From IMG/VR virus record IMGVR_UViG_3300033388_003924, positions 1 through 33,843 of that record: a stretch of 33,843 bases of DNA. One strand, written 5' to 3'. Below, one piece after another: positions 14,518-23,385 of the stretch. The stretch's first letter is position 1; every line of letters begins with the position of its first letter. The translations under genes were made by a program, and so were the position numbers. The notes below the pieces were generated by a model that saw nothing but the letters and a program-made list of their open reading frames with translations, did no database searches and had not been told where the DNA came from. This DNA is from a virus.

Positions 14518-15473
14518 CTAAATCCCTAATTAAACCGCATGATAATATTAAAGGTGTTCAAAGGATTGATTACTTTGATGATCGTTATTATGGTGTATGT
14601 TATAAAGAACAATTCAAATTAAAAAAACAAACAAGATATAGAACACTCGAAGCACATTTTCCAAGTGTAACTTCAGTACTTGGTGTATTCCCTAAAGATT
14701 TTCTTGCACACTGGAGGGGTGAAGTAGGCAATGCAAGAGCTGATCAAATTCTTGCTGAAGCTAATAAGATGGGAAGCTTTATACATTATGCTGCTGAAGT
14801 ACTATGCAGAAAAGGAGTTGTAATTTTTAATCCATTATATAATGAACAGTATTCAAAAAAACAAATTGATGCACTTGAAAGAAAACATAAAGAAATTGTT
14901 ATTGTAAGATTTCAAAAAGAATGGGTACAGATTAGAAGAATTTATATGTTACTTCAGGAACTTAAGTTTGAAATTACTGGACATCATACAGAAACAGAAC
15001 AAACAGTTTTTTCTGTTAAACATAAGTATGCAGGTACACTTGATTTGCTTTGTGAAATAGGTGCTGGTACTTATCAAATAAATGGAGCTAAACCATTAAC
15101 ACTTGATTATGGTTTATACTTAGGTGATTGGAAAACAGGTAAAGGTATCGGTGAAACTTATTACATGCAGCAAGCAGCATACCTTGAAGCAGTTATTGAA
15201 ATGACACCTGAATTAGATAAGTATATAAAAGGTTGTTTAATATTTCATACCAATGCAAAAACAAAAGCAGGTATTGAAGGACTTGCAACTAAATTTATTG
15301 ACCGGAAACAATGCAAAGAATACTTCAGACAATTCTTAGCAGTTTATGAAGTATATAAAATTTCAAATCCAATACCTGAACCAAAAGAATTTACTATGAG
15401 TACAATGTTTTACTTAAATTCCCCAGCTGTTGATAAAGCTAAAGCAAGAAAAAAGAGCAGGGGTATAAAATGA
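14508..15473 (+). CDS. PD-(D/E)XK nuclease, RecB/Cas4-like
   Basis: 321 residues, with AGGAGG before the ATG. Catalytic pattern: MGSFIHYAAE with H93, AGTLDLL with D179, DWKTGKG with D207 and K209, then MQQAAYLEAV with Q221/Q222 and Y225. This is the order of the PDDEXK_1 superfamily found in phage exonucleases. The gene overlaps the DNA polymerase by 4 bases (ATGA), so it is probably an exonuclease or recombination nuclease of the replication operon. Confidence 0.8.
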   Translation: MALTKSLIKPHDNIKGVQRIDYFDDRYYGVCYKEQFKLKKQTRYRTLEAHFPSVTSVLGVFPKDFLAHWRGEVGNARADQILAEANKMGSFIHYAAEVLCRKGVVIFNPLYNEQYSKKQIDALERKHKEIVIVRFQKEWVQIRRIYMLLQELKFEITGHHTETEQTVFSVKHKYAGTLDLLCEIGAGTYQINGAKPLTLDYGLYLGDWKTGKGIGETYYMQQAAYLEAVIEMTPELDKYIKGCLIFHTNAKTKAGIEGLATKFIDRKQCKEYFRQFLAVYEVYKISNPIPEPKEFTMSTMFYLNSPAVDKAKARKKSRGIK

Positions 15474-17428
15474 AAAATTCATTACCCTGTTTTACAAATT
15501 GTATTTCAATGGATGCTAAAGGTTTATGGGCTGGTTGTGATTTTCATATAACACAAGTTACTTATTCAGAAATTTTAAGTATACTAAAGGAGGTGAAGAA
15601 GGAAACAAATATTCTTGCACTTGATGTTGAAACTTTTGCACATGAAGATTTAGTAAGTACAAGAGAAGTTTATACTTATTTAAGAAAAAAAGACTTTGAA
15701 GCTGAAGGTAAAAAATTTGGTGTTGGTGCAACTAAAACTGTTAATAAAGAATATGATGAAGTACTTAAAGAAGTTGCACTTAATCCAAGATTGAATACTA
15801 TAAGACTTGTACAAATAAATACAGGTACAGAAATACTTGTTATTGATCTTAAGTATATTAAAAATCCTGAACCTTTATTTAAACAGATAATGAAATTTTC
15901 AATTACCGGGCAAAACATTAAGTTTGATATTGAATCTATTAAAGCAAAACATCCATGGTTTGAACCAAAAGAATTATATGATGTTATGATTGGAAATAAG
16001 TTTTATAGAGCTTCAAAGATTGCTGGTACGTTTTATAATAACCTCAAAGAAGTTATCAAGTACTGGATGGAAGTAGAGATTGAAAAAGAACATGGTAAAA
16101 GTTATTGGGGTGGTATAATTACTGGTGATATGTTTAAGTATTCTTATTATGATGTTTTTTACTTATTAGATATTACTTACAAACAGATTAAAAATATAAA
16201 TAAAGATTCGATAAATTTAACATATAAGAAACCTTACTTTGATAATTTACTTGATGATAGAGTTGCTATAATTGAAATGAAATTTTTATACCCTTTCATT
16301 GAAACTGAATTAAAGGGTATACCAATAAATGTTAATTACTTAAAATCACAAAAAGCAGAACTGGAAAGAAAGGTTAAAAAATTAAGGAAACCTTTTACAA
16401 GTATAAATCCTAATTCACCACAACAACTTCAAGACTTTTTATTTAATAAAAAAATATATGTACCTAGTACTGGTAAACCTGTTCTGATGAAATATAGAGA
16501 ACATAAAATAATAAAACAGTTACTGGACTATAAAAAATTTAATAAAAGGTTGCAGATGGTTACAGATTACATTGGTAAACACATGGAAGAAGATCAAAGA
16601 ATATATGTAAACTTTAATTCATTTGAAGGAATGGCTGGAAGGATGTCTGCAAGAAATCCAAATTCACAACAGATACCACACGCTATAAAAGATAATTTCT
16701 ATGCTCCAGTAAGAGGGTATAAATTATGTAAAGCTGATTACCCTTCACTTGAAGCAAGGGTTGCAGGTTGTTATACAAGAGATAAAAGAATAATAGAAAT
16801 ATTTTCACAAACTAAAACTGTTAGTAAATACTTAAGAGATATGCACTATATAACAGCAGGTGCATTTTATGGTAAGCAACCTTGTGATGTAACAGAAGAT
16901 GAAAGGTATCTTGCAAAACCTGCAAACTTTGGTTTAATGTTTGGTATGGGTATACAAACTTATATTGATTACTGTTATGAAAACTTTGAACTGGAAATTG
17001 ATGAAGAAGAAAGTAGAAGGCAGCACAAAGTATACTTTGATTTATATCCGGGTATCAAAAAGCTTCATAAAAATAATGGAGCTGCATTAAATAATTATGG
17101 GTTTATCACTTGTAAAACTTTACTTGGTAGACAAGTTGTAACTGATATGTACACCAATGCAGCTAATTACCCAATACAAGGAAGTGCAGCAGATATATTT
17201 AAGCTTGCTTGTATACTGTTTTATGAAAGGGTGAAGAAGCTTAAACTGGAAGCATGGATTGTGAATTATATACATGATGAAGTAATTGTTGAATCAAAGT
17301 CTTCAGATTATAGTAAGGTTAAGCTGATACTCAAGGAATCAATGGAAGCTGCAATAAACTTTACTATAAGAGATTTTGAAACAGAAGTAAATGTTGAAGA
17401 TATAAAAGTTGCTAAACTAGCAGCATAA
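15470..17428 (+). CDS. DNA polymerase I, family A, with 3'-5' exonuclease
   Basis: 652 residues. The exonuclease domain shows LALDVETFA (D52, E54), TGQNIKFDIES and YSYYDVFYLLDI. The polymerase domain shows RMSARNPNSQQIP, motif A ADYPSLEARVAG (D423), motif B RYLAKPANFGLMFGMG, and motif C YIHDEVIVE (H602-D603-E604). All catalytic acids are present. Motif B ends MFG where most relatives have YG, a Tyr-to-Phe change; the position that discriminates dideoxynucleotides is Phe, as in E. coli Pol I. There is no 5'-3' exonuclease domain. This is the replicative polymerase of the phage. Confidence 0.95.
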   Translation: MKNSLPCFTNCISMDAKGLWAGCDFHITQVTYSEILSILKEVKKETNILALDVETFAHEDLVSTREVYTYLRKKDFEAEGKKFGVGATKTVNKEYDEVLKEVALNPRLNTIRLVQINTGTEILVIDLKYIKNPEPLFKQIMKFSITGQNIKFDIESIKAKHPWFEPKELYDVMIGNKFYRASKIAGTFYNNLKEVIKYWMEVEIEKEHGKSYWGGIITGDMFKYSYYDVFYLLDITYKQIKNINKDSINLTYKKPYFDNLLDDRVAIIEMKFLYPFIETELKGIPINVNYLKSQKAELERKVKKLRKPFTSINPNSPQQLQDFLFNKKIYVPSTGKPVLMKYREHKIIKQLLDYKKFNKRLQMVTDYIGKHMEEDQRIYVNFNSFEGMAGRMSARNPNSQQIPHAIKDNFYAPVRGYKLCKADYPSLEARVAGCYTRDKRIIEIFSQTKTVSKYLRDMHYITAGAFYGKQPCDVTEDERYLAKPANFGLMFGMGIQTYIDYCYENFELEIDEEESRRQHKVYFDLYPGIKKLHKNNGAALNNYGFITCKTLLGRQVVTDMYTNAANYPIQGSAADIFKLACILFYERVKKLKLEAWIVNYIHDEVIVESKSSDYSKVKLILKESMEAAINFTIRDFETEVNVEDIKVAKLAA

Positions 17429-17457
17429 TTAAAAACTTAAAATAAGGAATATACCAA

Positions 17458-18090
17458 ATGAGTTTAGATAAAGGTGGAAGAGAAGGAGTACAATACCTTA
17501 AAGTAACTGATGGTAAGTTAAGAATTAAGTCAAATGAAGAAGATGAACAAGCAGAAAAAAGAGTTACAGAAAGTAAAGATGGAACAAAGCACACTTTTTA
17601 TGAAAGGAACTTTTCAAAAGTTACAGGGTACATTACAGATATTCGTATTCAAACACATGAAGAATATGGTGATTCATTGATAATTGTTCTTGAAGATGTT
17701 GTTGGTGATAAAGAAGAAATTTATCAGCTTCAGATGTCAGATTCTGGTAGGTACTTCCAGATGTTTAGTCAACTGTTACCAAACATTGATTTTAGTTTAC
17801 CTATAACTTTTCAACCTTATTCATTTACACCTGAAGGTGCTAAGTATGTAAACCAAGGTGTGAAGGTTGTACAAGGTGGTGAAAAGATAAAGAATCATTA
17901 TAAAACATGGACAGAAAAAAATGGTACTAAACTTAAAAATGGTTTACAGGATTTTGATTTTAGTAAAACAAAAAGTAAAGATCAAAAGAAAATACTTAGA
18001 ATTCAACTCACTGCATTTTTGAAAAAAGAAATTGATAAGCAGATAAAAAGATTAGCTAAATTTTTTGAAGCACTTGCAGAAGAAGAGTAA
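17458..18090 (+). CDS. Putative single-stranded DNA-binding protein
   Basis: 210 residues. AAGGA precedes the ATG, 29 bases after the polymerase stop. Residues 10-140 are beta-rich with a pattern seen in genes next to phage polymerases: 'GKLRIK.NEE', 'YERNFSKVTGYITDIRIQTH', 'EEYGDSLIIVLED', 'YQLQMSDSGRYFQMFSQLLP', which would fit an OB-fold. The C-terminal 60 residues are lysine-rich and end LAKFFEALAEEE, an acidic end as in many SSBs. The SSB role is inferred from position and this acidic tip. Confidence 0.5.
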   Translation: MSLDKGGREGVQYLKVTDGKLRIKSNEEDEQAEKRVTESKDGTKHTFYERNFSKVTGYITDIRIQTHEEYGDSLIIVLEDVVGDKEEIYQLQMSDSGRYFQMFSQLLPNIDFSLPITFQPYSFTPEGAKYVNQGVKVVQGGEKIKNHYKTWTEKNGTKLKNGLQDFDFSKTKSKDQKKILRIQLTAFLKKEIDKQIKRLAKFFEALAEEE

Positions 18091-18112
18091 TAAGAAGTAA
18101 ATACTTATAAAC

Positions 18113-18217
18113 AAAGGGAAGGGTTAAACAGAAATGTAAGAAGTAACACCTTGTGTTAAACAACCTTCTTCTTGATGTATAGTATAGGTTGATTATACAT
18201 CTAAACCCTCCCTTTTT
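18113..18217 (+). ncRNA. Predicted three-way-junction structured RNA
   Basis: Three helices nest cleanly. P1: AAAGGG and GGGTT (18113-18125) pair with AACCC and CCCTTT (18204-18215), about 12 bp with one bulge. P2: AAGAAG and TAACAC (18138-18149) pair with GTGTTA and CTTCTT (18153-18170) with a 3-base loop. P3: GATGTATA (18174-18181) pairs with TATACATC (18194-18201). A T-run (18213-18217) ends P1. It fills the gap between the SSB-like gene and a gene starting at 18238. It may be a small RNA, a cis regulator or an elaborate terminator. Confidence 0.55.
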
Positions 18218-18237
18218 AATTTAAGGAGTAATGACAG

Positions 18238-18630
18238 ATGAAAGAATTTATTTTAATGGCAAATCACACAATGTTTTTTGAAGGTACTATGTCTGAACTT
18301 ACACTTGCACAACTTCAGTTTATTATTAAGGAAGGTAATGTAAGTATATACTATAAAGATGCACCTTTACCAACTAAAGAAGAAATACTTGAAAGTTTAG
18401 AAAAGAAAAACTTAATAATTAAACTGGATGAAGAACCTGAAGTTAAAAAAGAAAAGTTTTTTACTTTAGATCAATCATCTGATATATTAAGTGATGAAAA
18501 TCTTGAAGAAGAATTTGATTGGAGTATGGTCGGAGTAAAGATAAATAAATCTAAATCAGGATTTGAAGGTGTTACATGTGAACAAGCAATAAAAAATATA
18601 AACTTAATTTTAAGAGGTATAGAGATATGA
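18238..18630 (+). CDS. Hypothetical protein preceding the primase (130 aa)
   Basis: AAGGAG lies 10 bases upstream, with the GACAGATG start context shared with two other unit-opening genes. The product begins MKEFILMANHTMFFEGTMSE; a start at the second methionine is possible. It is acidic (LDEEPEVKKEKFFTLDQSS, LEEEFDW) and overlaps the primase/helicase gene by 4 bases, so it is probably co-translated with it. A helicase-loading or primase-accessory role is plausible from context alone. No family is recognised. Confidence 0.6.
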   Translation: MKEFILMANHTMFFEGTMSELTLAQLQFIIKEGNVSIYYKDAPLPTKEEILESLEKKNLIIKLDEEPEVKKEKFFTLDQSSDILSDENLEEEFDWSMVGVKINKSKSGFEGVTCEQAIKNINLILRGIEI

Positions 18631-20972
18631 ATAATATTCTATTTGGTAAAGCTCCAGTTTTAACAAACAATGCAGTACTTAAAAAAATAAGTATTGCACA
18701 ATTTGTAAAACTATTAAAGACATCAAAGCAGCTCAAAAAAGTTACAGATGATATAAGAAAATGTAAGGATGTTTTAGAAAAGAAAAGACTTAAGAAACAA
18801 ACACTAGATTATATTTTACCTTTCAATTATAAAAAACTTGTAAGAAACCAAGCAAACTTTATTAGTGCTGAATATATGATTTTTGAAGCTGATGGTGTAA
18901 CAAACCCGGCAAAAGAATTACTTAAGATTAAGAAAGATTCAAGAATTCTTGTTTCATATATATCAGTATCAAACAATGGTTATAAGTTTATGGTAAAACT
19001 TAATGCACCTATAACTAAAGAACATTATTACCGGGCTTATAACTACTTCAAGAATATGTTTAATAATGAATTTGATATTGAACTAGACCCTGCAAATAAT
19101 GATATGGCAAGAGTACAGTTTTTATGCTATGATACAAAAGTATATTTTAATCCAAAAGCAAAACCTGTTGATGTAAAAGAAATTGTGTACCAGCTGAACC
19201 TGATTGATGAAAATTATAAAGGACATTATGAACAAGAATTTTTATATGATATTGATGAAGTACCTAAAGCTATTGATTACATTCATAAGCATGGTTATCA
19301 TGATCTTGAAGATGAATCTGTATGGTGGCGTTTAAGTATGTCTTTAGCATCCCTTGGTGAAGAAGGAAGGAAACACTTCTTGCATCTTTCTTGTGATCAT
19401 CCTTTATACCCAAAAGATACTAAAGTAAGAATGAATAAAAAGTTTGATCATCTACTTCAACAGCATGGAAGGTATCATGATGAAAATAGAGTTTTAAGTA
19501 TAAACTCTTTCTTTCATATTGCCAAAACAAAATTCAACTATAGAATTAAACAATCATCTAAAAGAGCAATAGAACTTTTACTTGCAAATGAATTTTATGA
19601 ACAGTATAAGGATTTACTTATATATGATCATTCAAAGATGTCTTCAGGAAAATTATATTCTTGGTACATCTGGAATAATAAAACTTATGTTGCTGCTGAT
19701 AGAGGTGAAGTATCAAATTTATATATTCAATTTCTGGAGAAAAAGAAAAAAGAAGTTATTGCTTCAGGTGGTGGTGAAGATGATGATACTTATGGAGTAC
19801 TTACTTTATCAAATATATCAAGAGCTGAAACAAAAAGGTATAGAGATTTAACTTTAGATTGGGCAAGCACTAAACCAAACTTTGCAATTAAACCTGATGA
19901 ACTTGACATGAATTTAGATTTGTTCAATACTGAAAGTGGAATACTTAATTTTATAACCGGTAATATACTTAAGCATGATCAAGGTTTTAGAATGACAAAA
20001 ATTTCACCTGTTAAGTATATTAAAAAATCAAAATGCCATGCTTGGGAAGCTTTTCTTGATAAATTATTTTTTAGTAATAGTAACATCATAAATTATATAC
20101 AAGAAGCTGTTGGTTATAGTTTGACCGGGAACATATCAGAACAATGTTTATTTTTCTTATATGGTACAGGTGCAAATGGTAAGAGTACTTTCTTAGAAGC
20201 AATAAAACATATTGCTGGTGATTATGCAACACATGCTAATTATGAAACCTTTACAGCTAATCAAAAAGACGGTTCAAATCATTCTGAAGATGTGGTAAGG
20301 TTAAGAGGTGCAAGAATGGTTACAACTTCTGAAATCAATACCAATAAAAGTATCAATGAATCTTTAATTAAATCAATGACTGGAGGTGATAAAATAACTG
20401 CAAGAGCTTTGCATAGTTCTTCAATTGAATTTACACCTAATTTTAAAATCTGGATTGCCGGGAATCATAAGCCAAAACTTAATAATTTTGATATAGGTAT
20501 TAGAAGAAGATTTCATATAATACCATTTAACTATAGATTTAGGCAAGATGAAATAAGACCGCAATCAGAAATACTTAATGAATTTGAAGCTGAAGATTCT
20601 GGAATACTTTCATGGTGTATTAAAGGTGCTGAAAGATGGTACAGAAGAGGTAAGTTATCAATCCCTATAGAAGTTGAAGAAGAAACACAAAAGTATTTTA
20701 AAGAGTCTAATATTATAGAACAGTTCCTTGATGATCTTTGTGTTTTAAGTCCAGCTGAAAAATGCCCGGCTTTAGATTTGTTCAATGAATATTTTAAGTA
20801 TTCAAATGAAAACCATGAACAACCAATGGGTAGAAATAAATTTTATGGAAGACTTGAAGAGCTTGGATTTACAAGAAGTAGAGATTCAGCAGCAGGTAAA
20901 CAGATTGTTAATGGTATGAATTTGAAAGTAGAAGAAAAACTTAAAGATAAAAAACATAGTAATTTAATTTAA
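18627..20972 (+). CDS. Primase/SF3 helicase with BT4734-like N-terminal domain
   Basis: 781 residues. Residues about 75-190 match the BT4734/VirE-N pattern of Bacteroidota elements (ILVSYISVSNNGYKFMVKLN, DIELDPANNDMARVQFLCYD, VYFNPKAKP). A D5-like region precedes the SF3 helicase: Walker A GTGANGKST (513-521), then VRLRGARMVTTSEINTNKSI, IKSMTGGDKITARALHSSS, and FKIWIAGNHKPKL with sensor asparagine, followed by GIRRRFHIIPF with an arginine finger. The C-terminus resembles a winged helix (FNEYFKYSNENHEQPMGRNK). It should prime and unwind DNA for the family A polymerase. Confidence 0.85.
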   Translation: MNNILFGKAPVLTNNAVLKKISIAQFVKLLKTSKQLKKVTDDIRKCKDVLEKKRLKKQTLDYILPFNYKKLVRNQANFISAEYMIFEADGVTNPAKELLKIKKDSRILVSYISVSNNGYKFMVKLNAPITKEHYYRAYNYFKNMFNNEFDIELDPANNDMARVQFLCYDTKVYFNPKAKPVDVKEIVYQLNLIDENYKGHYEQEFLYDIDEVPKAIDYIHKHGYHDLEDESVWWRLSMSLASLGEEGRKHFLHLSCDHPLYPKDTKVRMNKKFDHLLQQHGRYHDENRVLSINSFFHIAKTKFNYRIKQSSKRAIELLLANEFYEQYKDLLIYDHSKMSSGKLYSWYIWNNKTYVAADRGEVSNLYIQFLEKKKKEVIASGGGEDDDTYGVLTLSNISRAETKRYRDLTLDWASTKPNFAIKPDELDMNLDLFNTESGILNFITGNILKHDQGFRMTKISPVKYIKKSKCHAWEAFLDKLFFSNSNIINYIQEAVGYSLTGNISEQCLFFLYGTGANGKSTFLEAIKHIAGDYATHANYETFTANQKDGSNHSEDVVRLRGARMVTTSEINTNKSINESLIKSMTGGDKITARALHSSSIEFTPNFKIWIAGNHKPKLNNFDIGIRRRFHIIPFNYRFRQDEIRPQSEILNEFEAEDSGILSWCIKGAERWYRRGKLSIPIEVEEETQKYFKESNIIEQFLDDLCVLSPAEKCPALDLFNEYFKYSNENHEQPMGRNKFYGRLEELGFTRSRDSAAGKQIVNGMNLKVEEKLKDKKHSNLI

Positions 20973-20983
20973 GAGGTTTTGTA

Positions 20984-21247
20984 ATGACTATAGATTTAAA
21001 AGCAGATACTAAAAAATTGAAGAAAGAACTTATGAAGACTCAAAAAATACTTATGAAGACTCAAAAAATACTTATGAAAAATAAAAACTTAAAAGAATGT
21101 AAATCATGTGGTATGCTAATTGATAAAGCTTGTAGAAAATGCCCGGCATGTGGAAGAAAATTTATGGGATGCTTTTCTTACTTCATCATAGCATGTACTA
21201 TTATTGTTGTACTTAGTTACATGATAATAAAATTGGGAGGTGCTTAA
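20984..21247 (+). CDS. Zinc-ribbon protein with coiled repeat and C-terminal membrane segment
   Basis: 87 residues, with AAGAGG before the ATG. The N-terminus carries a heptad-like tandem repeat (LMKTQKI twice, then LMKNKN). A zinc ribbon follows (CKSCGMLIDKACRKCPACG, two Cys-x2-Cys pairs), then a transmembrane segment (YFIIACTIIVVLSYMIIKLG) at the C-terminus. Coil, ribbon and anchor suggest a membrane-tethered adaptor. It starts the cassette of small unknown genes after the primase. Confidence 0.65.
   Translation: MTIDLKADTKKLKKELMKTQKILMKTQKILMKNKNLKECKSCGMLIDKACRKCPACGRKFMGCFSYFIIACTIIVVLSYMIIKLGGA
21029..21070 (+). repeat. 21-bp tandem duplication inside the zinc-ribbon gene
   Basis: A 21-base unit (starting CTTATGAAGACTC) is present twice without a mismatch at 21029-21049 and 21050-21070, and a third partial unit (CTTATGAAAA) begins at 21071. 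It keeps the reading frame and adds one turn pair to the coiled region. Exact identity implies a recent duplication by slippage. Confidence 0.85.
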
Positions 21248-21457
21248 ATGACAGAAATAATTTTACACCAAAAACCAATACTTAAAAAAGTTTTAATCAA
21301 GGATGCAAAGAATAAAATTAAAATACTTACTGGTAATAAGTTTATACATATTTACCCGGATATGAGTATTGTTCTTAATGATACTTATACTGTTGATGAA
21401 CTTTTAAGTATATCACAAATAGTACATGAACTTAAAAAAGAAATTGAAGGAGCTTAA
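21248..21457 (+). CDS. Hypothetical small protein (69 aa)
   Basis: The ATG follows the previous stop directly, with GGGAGG upstream inside the preceding gene. The product (MTEIILHQKPILKKVLIKDA ... FIHIYPDMSIVLNDTYTVDE) looks like a small alpha/beta protein without a membrane segment. It ends in a charged helix (ELKKEIEGA). No family is recognised. Confidence 0.55.
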   Translation: MTEIILHQKPILKKVLIKDAKNKIKILTGNKFIHIYPDMSIVLNDTYTVDELLSISQIVHELKKEIEGA

Positions 21458-21460
21458 GAA

Positions 21461-21910
21461 ATGATTATAAAAAAATTACTTAATGCACTTTGTAATGGTT
21501 TAAGAAAGGATTTAGAATTAAGTACTGAAGAGTATGAAAGAATTTTTGTTGAAAGGTATGAATTATTATGGTATTGTAAAGCTCCAGAAGTAAACAGAAA
21601 AACTTTATTATATCAAGAGCTTAGTTTATCTTTGTCTTTTGCCAAGCTGCAACTTGATTTAAGTAAAAGCTTGTACTGGTATTTTAGGAAGCTAAATAAT
21701 TTGTATGGTGTATATAACTTTTTAAAGGGTGCTGGATTTAAAAAATGGAAAAGCTTTAAGATGATATTTAAATTAAAAAAGATGTCTGAAGATTTAGAAA
21801 AATTTGACAGTACAAAAAGAATTTTAAATTATCACCCCGGTTTAATGAAAGACTTAAAAAAGCTTGGTGTGAAAGAAACAATACAAGCATTAAATAAATT
21901 GGACTCTTAA
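21461..21910 (+). CDS. Hypothetical helical protein (149 aa)
   Basis: GGAG lies at a normal distance before the ATG, 3 bases after the preceding stop. The product is helical, rich in lysine and leucine (MIIKKLLNALCNGLRKDLEL ... MIFKLKKMSEDLEKFDSTKR), with several aromatic residues (YELLWYCKAPE, LYWYFRKLNNLYGVYNF). There is no motif I recognise. It is the last gene before a gap of 234 bases. Confidence 0.55.
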   Translation: MIIKKLLNALCNGLRKDLELSTEEYERIFVERYELLWYCKAPEVNRKTLLYQELSLSLSFAKLQLDLSKSLYWYFRKLNNLYGVYNFLKGAGFKKWKSFKMIFKLKKMSEDLEKFDSTKRILNYHPGLMKDLKKLGVKETIQALNKLDS

Positions 21911-21942
21911 AACATTAAGTATTTAACCTATGTTTTAAGTCC
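21901..21942 (+). terminator. Stem-loop at the end of the gene group
   Basis: CTTAAAACAT (21906-21915) is perfectly complementary to ATGTTTTAAG (21930-21939), and GGA (21901-21903) can extend the stem with TCC (21940-21942) past a 2-base bulge. It overlaps the stop codon of the 149-residue gene. No T-run follows, so it could be an RNA-processing or stability element instead. The rest of the gap to 22144 shows nothing I can support. Confidence 0.4.
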
Positions 21943-22144
21943 TAAGTATATTTCATGCCTGATTAAAGCATTTTTTGAAGGTCTAATGTATGTGTCTATC
22001 AATTCCTTGCATAAATAAAGTTAAGAATTTACTTAAAAAACAAAGGTTTTGAAGTTGTTGGAAAATAGTTTGGAAAATTAAGTAAAAACTTTTGCAAATT
22101 CCCAGATTTATGCCTAATATGTTAATAAAAAAAGGAAACCTAAA

Positions 22145-22471
22145 ATGACAAACTCAAAACACACCTGCAAGAAACACAACACAGTAAAAACTTATTGCAA
22201 AAGTCCTATACAAGATAAAGATGGTTATACTTGTTTTGAATGCCTTGAAGAAAGACTAATTAAAAATTCAAAATTAACAGGTTACAACACAAACCAGTTT
22301 GTAAAAGCAGAACATGTTTTTATAGAAGGTCAAGGAACTTTTTATTTCACTGAAGAAATTGCTCGTAATGAAAACACAAAAACAGGTAATGAGATTGGTT
22401 TATATATAGAAGAAATTTTACACGAAGGTACTACACTGTATAAAGAATTAAATAAAAACGTTTGGGATTAA
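22145..22471 (+). CDS. Putative zinc-binding small protein (108 aa)
   Basis: The N-terminal part holds C8, H11, C18 and the pair CFECLEERL (C35, C38), a spacing that could bind one zinc, following the start MTNSKHTCKKHNTVKTYC. The C-terminal half is acidic (FYFTEEIARNENTKTG). AAAGGAAA precedes the start. It opens a run of small genes after a gap of 234 bases. Function is unknown. Confidence 0.55.
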   Translation: MTNSKHTCKKHNTVKTYCKSPIQDKDGYTCFECLEERLIKNSKLTGYNTNQFVKAEHVFIEGQGTFYFTEEIARNENTKTGNEIGLYIEEILHEGTTLYKELNKNVWD

Positions 22472-22509
22472 GTAAATAAAAAATAATTAAAAAACTAGGA
22501 GCTGCTAAA

Positions 22510-22788
22510 ATGAAAATTGAAAACACAAAAATGAAAACTTTCTTAAGTAAAAACGGTATTGTAGCAACACCTAAATTTTTAGCGACTGGAAGTATTAAAG
22601 GTTGCTGGAGGTTGTATAATAATAAAGTTGAGTGGTTTGATAATACAGAACTTCAAGAAAAATTAACTGCTCTTGGTTTTACTTATTATGATGGTAGACC
22701 TTTAAATAATTTTTCTGGTAATGGTGGTAGGTTTTGCGTATTTGTAAGACATGAAGAATTAACACAAAAATTTGTTTACAATAATTAA
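22510..22788 (+). CDS. Hypothetical small protein (92 aa)
   Basis: AGGAGC precedes the ATG. The product begins MKIENTKMKTFLSKNGIVAT and has an aromatic core (GCWRLYNNKVEWFDN, LGFTYYDGRPLNNF), looking like a compact alpha/beta domain. No signal, membrane segment or catalytic motif is visible. It belongs to the small-gene cassette. Confidence 0.55.
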   Translation: MKIENTKMKTFLSKNGIVATPKFLATGSIKGCWRLYNNKVEWFDNTELQEKLTALGFTYYDGRPLNNFSGNGGRFCVFVRHEELTQKFVYNN

Positions 22789-22802
22789 CCGGAAATAATA
22801 AA

Positions 22803-23363
22803 ATGGCAATTTACAAAAACTTATCAGATGAAGACAAAAAAGAAAGGGACAACTTGGTAGAACAGATTCAAGAATTATACCCTTCAGTATATAACAAAGA
22901 AGCACAATTTGAAGAATTTTGTGATATGGATAATTCAATATTGAAATCTGAACTTGAATTTTTAACTTACAGCTCCAATAAAAAAGCTGGTACAAGTTCA
23001 ACTGTAAAATTCAATGAGTTGCAGAAAGCAGTACAGGAAGAAGAAGATAAAGCATCTAAATCTTGTGTTGATATTGCTTATGAAATACTTAATACTAAAA
23101 ATGAAGCTTACAAAGAAGATTGTAAAATTGAACAGGTTAAAAGACAAAAAGAAAAAGCTATTCTTTGTGATGTTTCTCTTGCACTTATGGCAGGTGAAAA
23201 TAATGCTTATGATACAACTAAAGAAAATACTGAACTTGCTGTTGATTCAGAAGAATATTATGAAAATGCACTTGGAAGTATTTCTTCAACAGAACAAGTT
23301 ACAGATGGTGAATATAAAAAAGAAGTTATTGCATGGTTTGAAAAACACAATCATATTATTTAA
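22803..23363 (+). CDS. Hypothetical acidic coiled-coil protein (186 aa)
   Basis: The ATG at 22803 follows CCGGAAATAATAAA, with only a weak ribosome binding site. The product is acidic and helical (LSDEDKKERDNLVEQIQELY, LQKAVQEEEDKASKSCVDIA). Four cysteines are scattered without a metal-binding spacing. It is co-directional with its neighbours. Function is unknown. Confidence 0.55.
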   Translation: MAIYKNLSDEDKKERDNLVEQIQELYPSVYNKEAQFEEFCDMDNSILKSELEFLTYSSNKKAGTSSTVKFNELQKAVQEEEDKASKSCVDIAYEILNTKNEAYKEDCKIEQVKRQKEKAILCDVSLALMAGENNAYDTTKENTELAVDSEEYYENALGSISSTEQVTDGEYKKEVIAWFEKHNHII

Positions 23364-23385
23364 GTAAAAAACCGGGAAGGTTAAA

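Noticed and set aside
22030-22100. TTTTG ... TAGTTTGG as promoter before the gene at 22145
   Set aside because: The spacing is about 14 bases and the -7 box does not fit TANNTTTG.
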